Source: Chloroflexota bacterium (GTDB lineage: Bacteria; Chloroflexota; Anaerolineae; Aggregatilineales; UBA2796). From it: 6,876 nucleotides of DNA. Positions within the stretch are counted from its first letter, which is position 1. Each line of letters opens with the position of its first letter. Shown one piece after another: positions 5,004 through 6,876 of the stretch. Location of the stretch: contig RFIM01000222.1 in the NCBI GenBank assembly GCA_003695215.1, positions 1-6,876 of the forward strand. The letters run 5' to 3'. Position numbers and translations under genes: made by a program. A model generated the notes under the pieces. The model saw nothing but the letters and a program-made list of their open reading frames with translations. It was not told the DNA's origin and made no database searches.

Positions 5004-5837
5004 GTGGCCGAGTTTTTGCTGATCGGGCATATTGCCCGCGACGAGACTCCATCAGGCGCGCGACTTGGCGGCACGGTCGCTTATGCAGGCTGCGCCATGG
5101 CCGCGCTTGGCGCGCAACTCTACTTGCTCAGCAGCGCGCGCGCCGATGAGCCTGTGCTCTCAGAGCTGCCCGACTCGCTTGAGCTGCACTTAATCGCGGC
5201 TGAACGCAGCACCACTTTCATCAACCGCTACCAAGGCGCTGTGCGCCATCAAACTTTGCTCGGGCGCGCCGCGCCGATCACTCCTGCTGAAGTGCCCAGC
5301 GCGTGGCGTCATATACCTGCTGTGTGTTTCTGCCCACTTGCCGATGAGATCGCGCCCGAGCTTGTGTGCGCCTTTCCTAGGGCACTGCGCGCTGCTGCGC
5401 TGCAAGGCTGGCTGCGCACATGGGACGCCGACGGCACAGTCCGCCGCAAGGCATGGGCAGATGCAGACTGGCTTTTGCCGCAGCTGGACTTTGCCGTGCT
5501 GAGCGAAGAAGATATCGAGCGCGATGCGGCGCTTGAGGCGCATTATGCTGCGCTAGCGCCACTGTTGATTGTCACGCGCGCTGAGCGCGGCTGCACGGTC
5601 TATCAGAATGGCGAGGCGCCGCTACATATCCCTGCGCCGCAAGTCCATATGGTCGATGCCACTGGCGCCGGCGATGTCTTTTTCGGCGTCTTCAGCGTGC
5701 TGTATCAACGGACGCGCGACGTGCCATATGCGGCGCGGGCAGCGGTGCAGCTGGCTAGCCAGTCGGTCACGCGCCTTGGGCTAGCCGGCACGCCAACCGC
5801 CGCTGAGATCAAAGCGGCGCTCGGCCGAAATGGTTGA
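5004..5837 (+). CDS. PfkB family carbohydrate kinase (ribokinase-like), substrate unknown
   Basis: A 277-residue protein of the ribokinase/PfkB fold, which phosphorylates sugars or nucleosides with ATP. The N-terminal strand FLLIGHIARDETPSG is followed by the sugar-site glycines G22-G23 in LGGTVAYAGCAMAALGA. The middle holds STTFINRYQGAVRHQTLLGR, then LLIVTRAERGCTVYQNGE. The C-terminal PfkB signature is DATGAGDVFFG, with D224 of GAGD as the expected catalytic base and the glycines as the anion hole. At 277 residues it is somewhat shorter than ribokinase (about 300-310). The start is GTG at 5004, 6 nt after the jag stop, with no good Shine-Dalgarno, so coupling to jag is likely. The substrate is not readable: the family includes ribose, fructose, adenosine and inositol-type kinases. 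A link to the gntR-controlled sugar locus is only a possibility. Confidence 0.88.
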   Translation: MAEFLLIGHIARDETPSGARLGGTVAYAGCAMAALGAQLYLLSSARADEPVLSELPDSLELHLIAAERSTTFINRYQGAVRHQTLLGRAAPITPAEVPSAWRHIPAVCFCPLADEIAPELVCAFPRALRAAALQGWLRTWDADGTVRRKAWADADWLLPQLDFAVLSEEDIERDAALEAHYAALAPLLIVTRAERGCTVYQNGEAPLHIPAPQVHMVDATGAGDVFFGVFSVLYQRTRDVPYAARAAVQLASQSVTRLGLAGTPTAAEIKAALGRNG

Positions 5838-5879
5838 TTCGAGAAAAGCTCGCTAGAGCGCTTTCAGGAGCCAGGCTTC

Positions 5880-6506
5880 ATGATTTTCGGTCAGCATCAT
5901 CGGATCATCTTCATGGGCGATTCAATCACCGACGCTGATAGACGCATTGCGGCGCCATACGGCAACGGCTACGTCAACATCGTGCGCAACTTCATGATCG
6001 CTCGCTATCCGCACTACAATCTGACCTTCATCAACAAGGGCGTCGGCGGCGATACCGTCCGCCAATTGGCGTTGCGCTGGGAGGCGGACGTGATCCGCGA
6101 GCGGCCGCAGTGGGTCTCAGTCATGATCGGTGCCAACGACGTTTGGCGGCATTTCACCTACAACGCGCGCGAAGCCGTGCCGATCCAGGAGTATCAAAGC
6201 ACTTTGCGCGCCTTGCTGCAGCGCGCACGGCAAGCGATCAAAGCCAACTTTGTGCTGATGCAGCCCTTCGCCGTCATCGCAGATGCCCAGCATCCAATGC
6301 GGCAGCTGATGGCGCTCTACGCAGGCGTCGTGGAAGGCTTGGCCGTTGAATTTGGCGCTGCGCTAGTGCGCACACAAGCCGCTTTTGACGAGGCGATGAG
6401 GCACCTGCCTGAGTCCTTCTGGTCGCCTGATCAGATTCATGTCGGCGCGCAGGGCCATACGCTGTTGGCACAAGCATGGTTGCGCGCCGTTGGCTACGAG
6501 TTCTAG
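5880..6506 (+). CDS. SGNH/GDSL-type hydrolase
   Basis: A 208-residue probably cytoplasmic esterase/lipase-like hydrolase without a signal peptide. Family blocks occur in order: block I FMGDSITDADRR with nucleophile S15; block II NKGVGGDTV (52-60) with glycine G57; block III IGANDVWRHF with N86; and block V SPDQIHVGAQGH with D184 and H187 completing the triad. The oxyanion residues (S15, G57, N86) and triad (S15, D184, H187) are thus all present, so it should be active. The length is typical for the single-domain family, which includes thioesterase/lysophospholipase-like enzymes and carbohydrate or acetyl esterases; the substrate cannot be told. AGGAG (5866-5870) lies 9 nt before the ATG. It is 42 nt after the kinase and convergent with the M42 gene. 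Confidence 0.92.
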   Translation: MIFGQHHRIIFMGDSITDADRRIAAPYGNGYVNIVRNFMIARYPHYNLTFINKGVGGDTVRQLALRWEADVIRERPQWVSVMIGANDVWRHFTYNAREAVPIQEYQSTLRALLQRARQAIKANFVLMQPFAVIADAQHPMRQLMALYAGVVEGLAVEFGAALVRTQAAFDEAMRHLPESFWSPDQIHVGAQGHTLLAQAWLRAVGYEF

Positions 6507-6520
6507 GCGCTCAGAGCTCG
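6497..6520. terminator. Weak hairpin at the convergent gene ends
   Basis: CGAGTTCT (6497-6504) can pair with AGAGCTCG (6513-6520) as an 8-bp stem with one G-T pair and an 8-nt loop. It spans both stop codons (6504-6506 and 6511-6513), the only candidate to separate the convergent genes. It lacks a T-run on either side, so termination is uncertain. Confidence 0.3.
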
Positions 6521-6876
6521 AAAGGTTGCTCCAGCAGCGCCACAAGCAGGTCGATGCTGGCTTGCACGTCGTTGATGTCCACAGTCTCGCTAGTGGTATG
6601 CACATAGCGGCACGGAATCGAGATCACGCCGCTCGGAATGCCGCTCAGGGCAGTTTGGATGGCAGCAGCGTCGGTTGAGCCGCCGCTCAGTACCTCAAGC
6701 TGATAGCGGATATTGGCTGCTTCGGCGCGTTGAATCATCAACGCCTTGAGCGCAGGCGGCACGATGTGACCGCTATCCACAACCTTGATAGCAGTGCCAC
6801 CGCCGAGCCGAACAGCCAGGCTGTTGTTTTTAGGCGTATCGCCTGTGGCGGTCACATCTAGGGCGATGCCGTAATC
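6511..6876 (-). CDS. M42 family metallo-aminopeptidase (glutamyl aminopeptidase/endoglucanase-like), C-terminal part
   Basis: The frame reads leftward from the window edge to TGA at 6511-6513, giving about 121 C-terminal residues, so the N-terminal part is missing and no start is in view. The visible part begins DYGIALDVTATGDTP, where the aspartate of ALDVT corresponds to the metal-ligand segment of M42 enzymes. Then come VDSGHIVPP, the GGSTDAAAIQ motif and SIPCRYVHTTSETVD, whose histidine is the expected metal ligand near the C-terminus. M42 enzymes form large cytoplasmic tetrahedral complexes and trim peptides, although some relatives are annotated as endoglucanases or deblocking peptidases. 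The first histidine ligand and catalytic glutamate should lie beyond the edge. It is convergent with the SGNH gene, only 4 nt apart. Confidence 0.92.
   Translation of the reverse strand, partial: DYGIALDVTATGDTPKNNSLAVRLGGGTAIKVVDSGHIVPPALKALMIQRAEAANIRYQLEVLSGGSTDAAAIQTALSGIPSGVISIPCRYVHTTSETVDINDVQASIDLLVALLEQPFEL

Noticed and set aside
5840..5859. Mutually exclusive small hairpins (CGAG/CTCG and GCTC/GAGC) between kinase and SGNH genes
   Set aside because: The stems are only 4 bp without a proper T-run; too weak to call a terminator or switch.

Overview
The window looks like part of a GC-rich bacterial chromosome, probably from a Chloroflexota (Anaerolineae-like) organism. This is inferred from gene content and protein style: a YidC insertase lacking the large periplasmic domain of proteobacterial YidC, a lipobox protein, a Jag/KhpB protein next to yidC, a C-terminally extended L34 and an M42 peptidase. 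No rRNA, tRNA, insertion sequence or CRISPR was seen, so the taxon is a moderate-confidence guess.

The left part (1-1228) is regulatory. A fragment of a sugar ABC-transporter permease (1-101, minus strand) runs off the left edge and lacks its upstream part. Next comes a leftward gntR/hutC-type repressor gene (181-954) with a clear sigma-70 promoter. A palindromic operator of the DasR/NagR 'dre' type overlaps its predicted transcription start, and a second, weaker copy of the operator lies between gntR and the permease remnant. Together they suggest a largely deleted or displaced amino-sugar (N-acetylglucosamine-like) transport locus whose repressor survives. The 274-bp gap between gntR and rpmH holds two divergent promoters, a 12-bp direct repeat and a hairpin.

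The centre (1229-4997) is a tightly packed forward cluster: rpmH (L34), rnpA (RNase P protein), yidD, a BamB-like beta-propeller lipoprotein, yidC and jag/khpB. It combines RNA processing and ribosome parts with membrane-protein insertion. The usual order is kept except that the beta-propeller lipoprotein sits between yidD and yidC. A strong promoter precedes rpmH; no convincing internal terminator was seen, so the cluster may be one operon. Its usual partner dnaA is absent upstream.

The right part (5004-6876) holds a PfkB-family sugar kinase that starts 6 nt after jag, an SGNH/GDSL hydrolase 42 nt further on with its own Shine-Dalgarno, and the C-terminal part of a convergent M42 metallo-aminopeptidase cut by the right edge. 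These look like ordinary metabolic genes that may be read through from the jag operon.

No clearly new multi-gene system is evident. The points most worth checking are the dre-like operator pair beside the broken permease, and the propeller lipoprotein embedded in the yidD-yidC insertase cluster.
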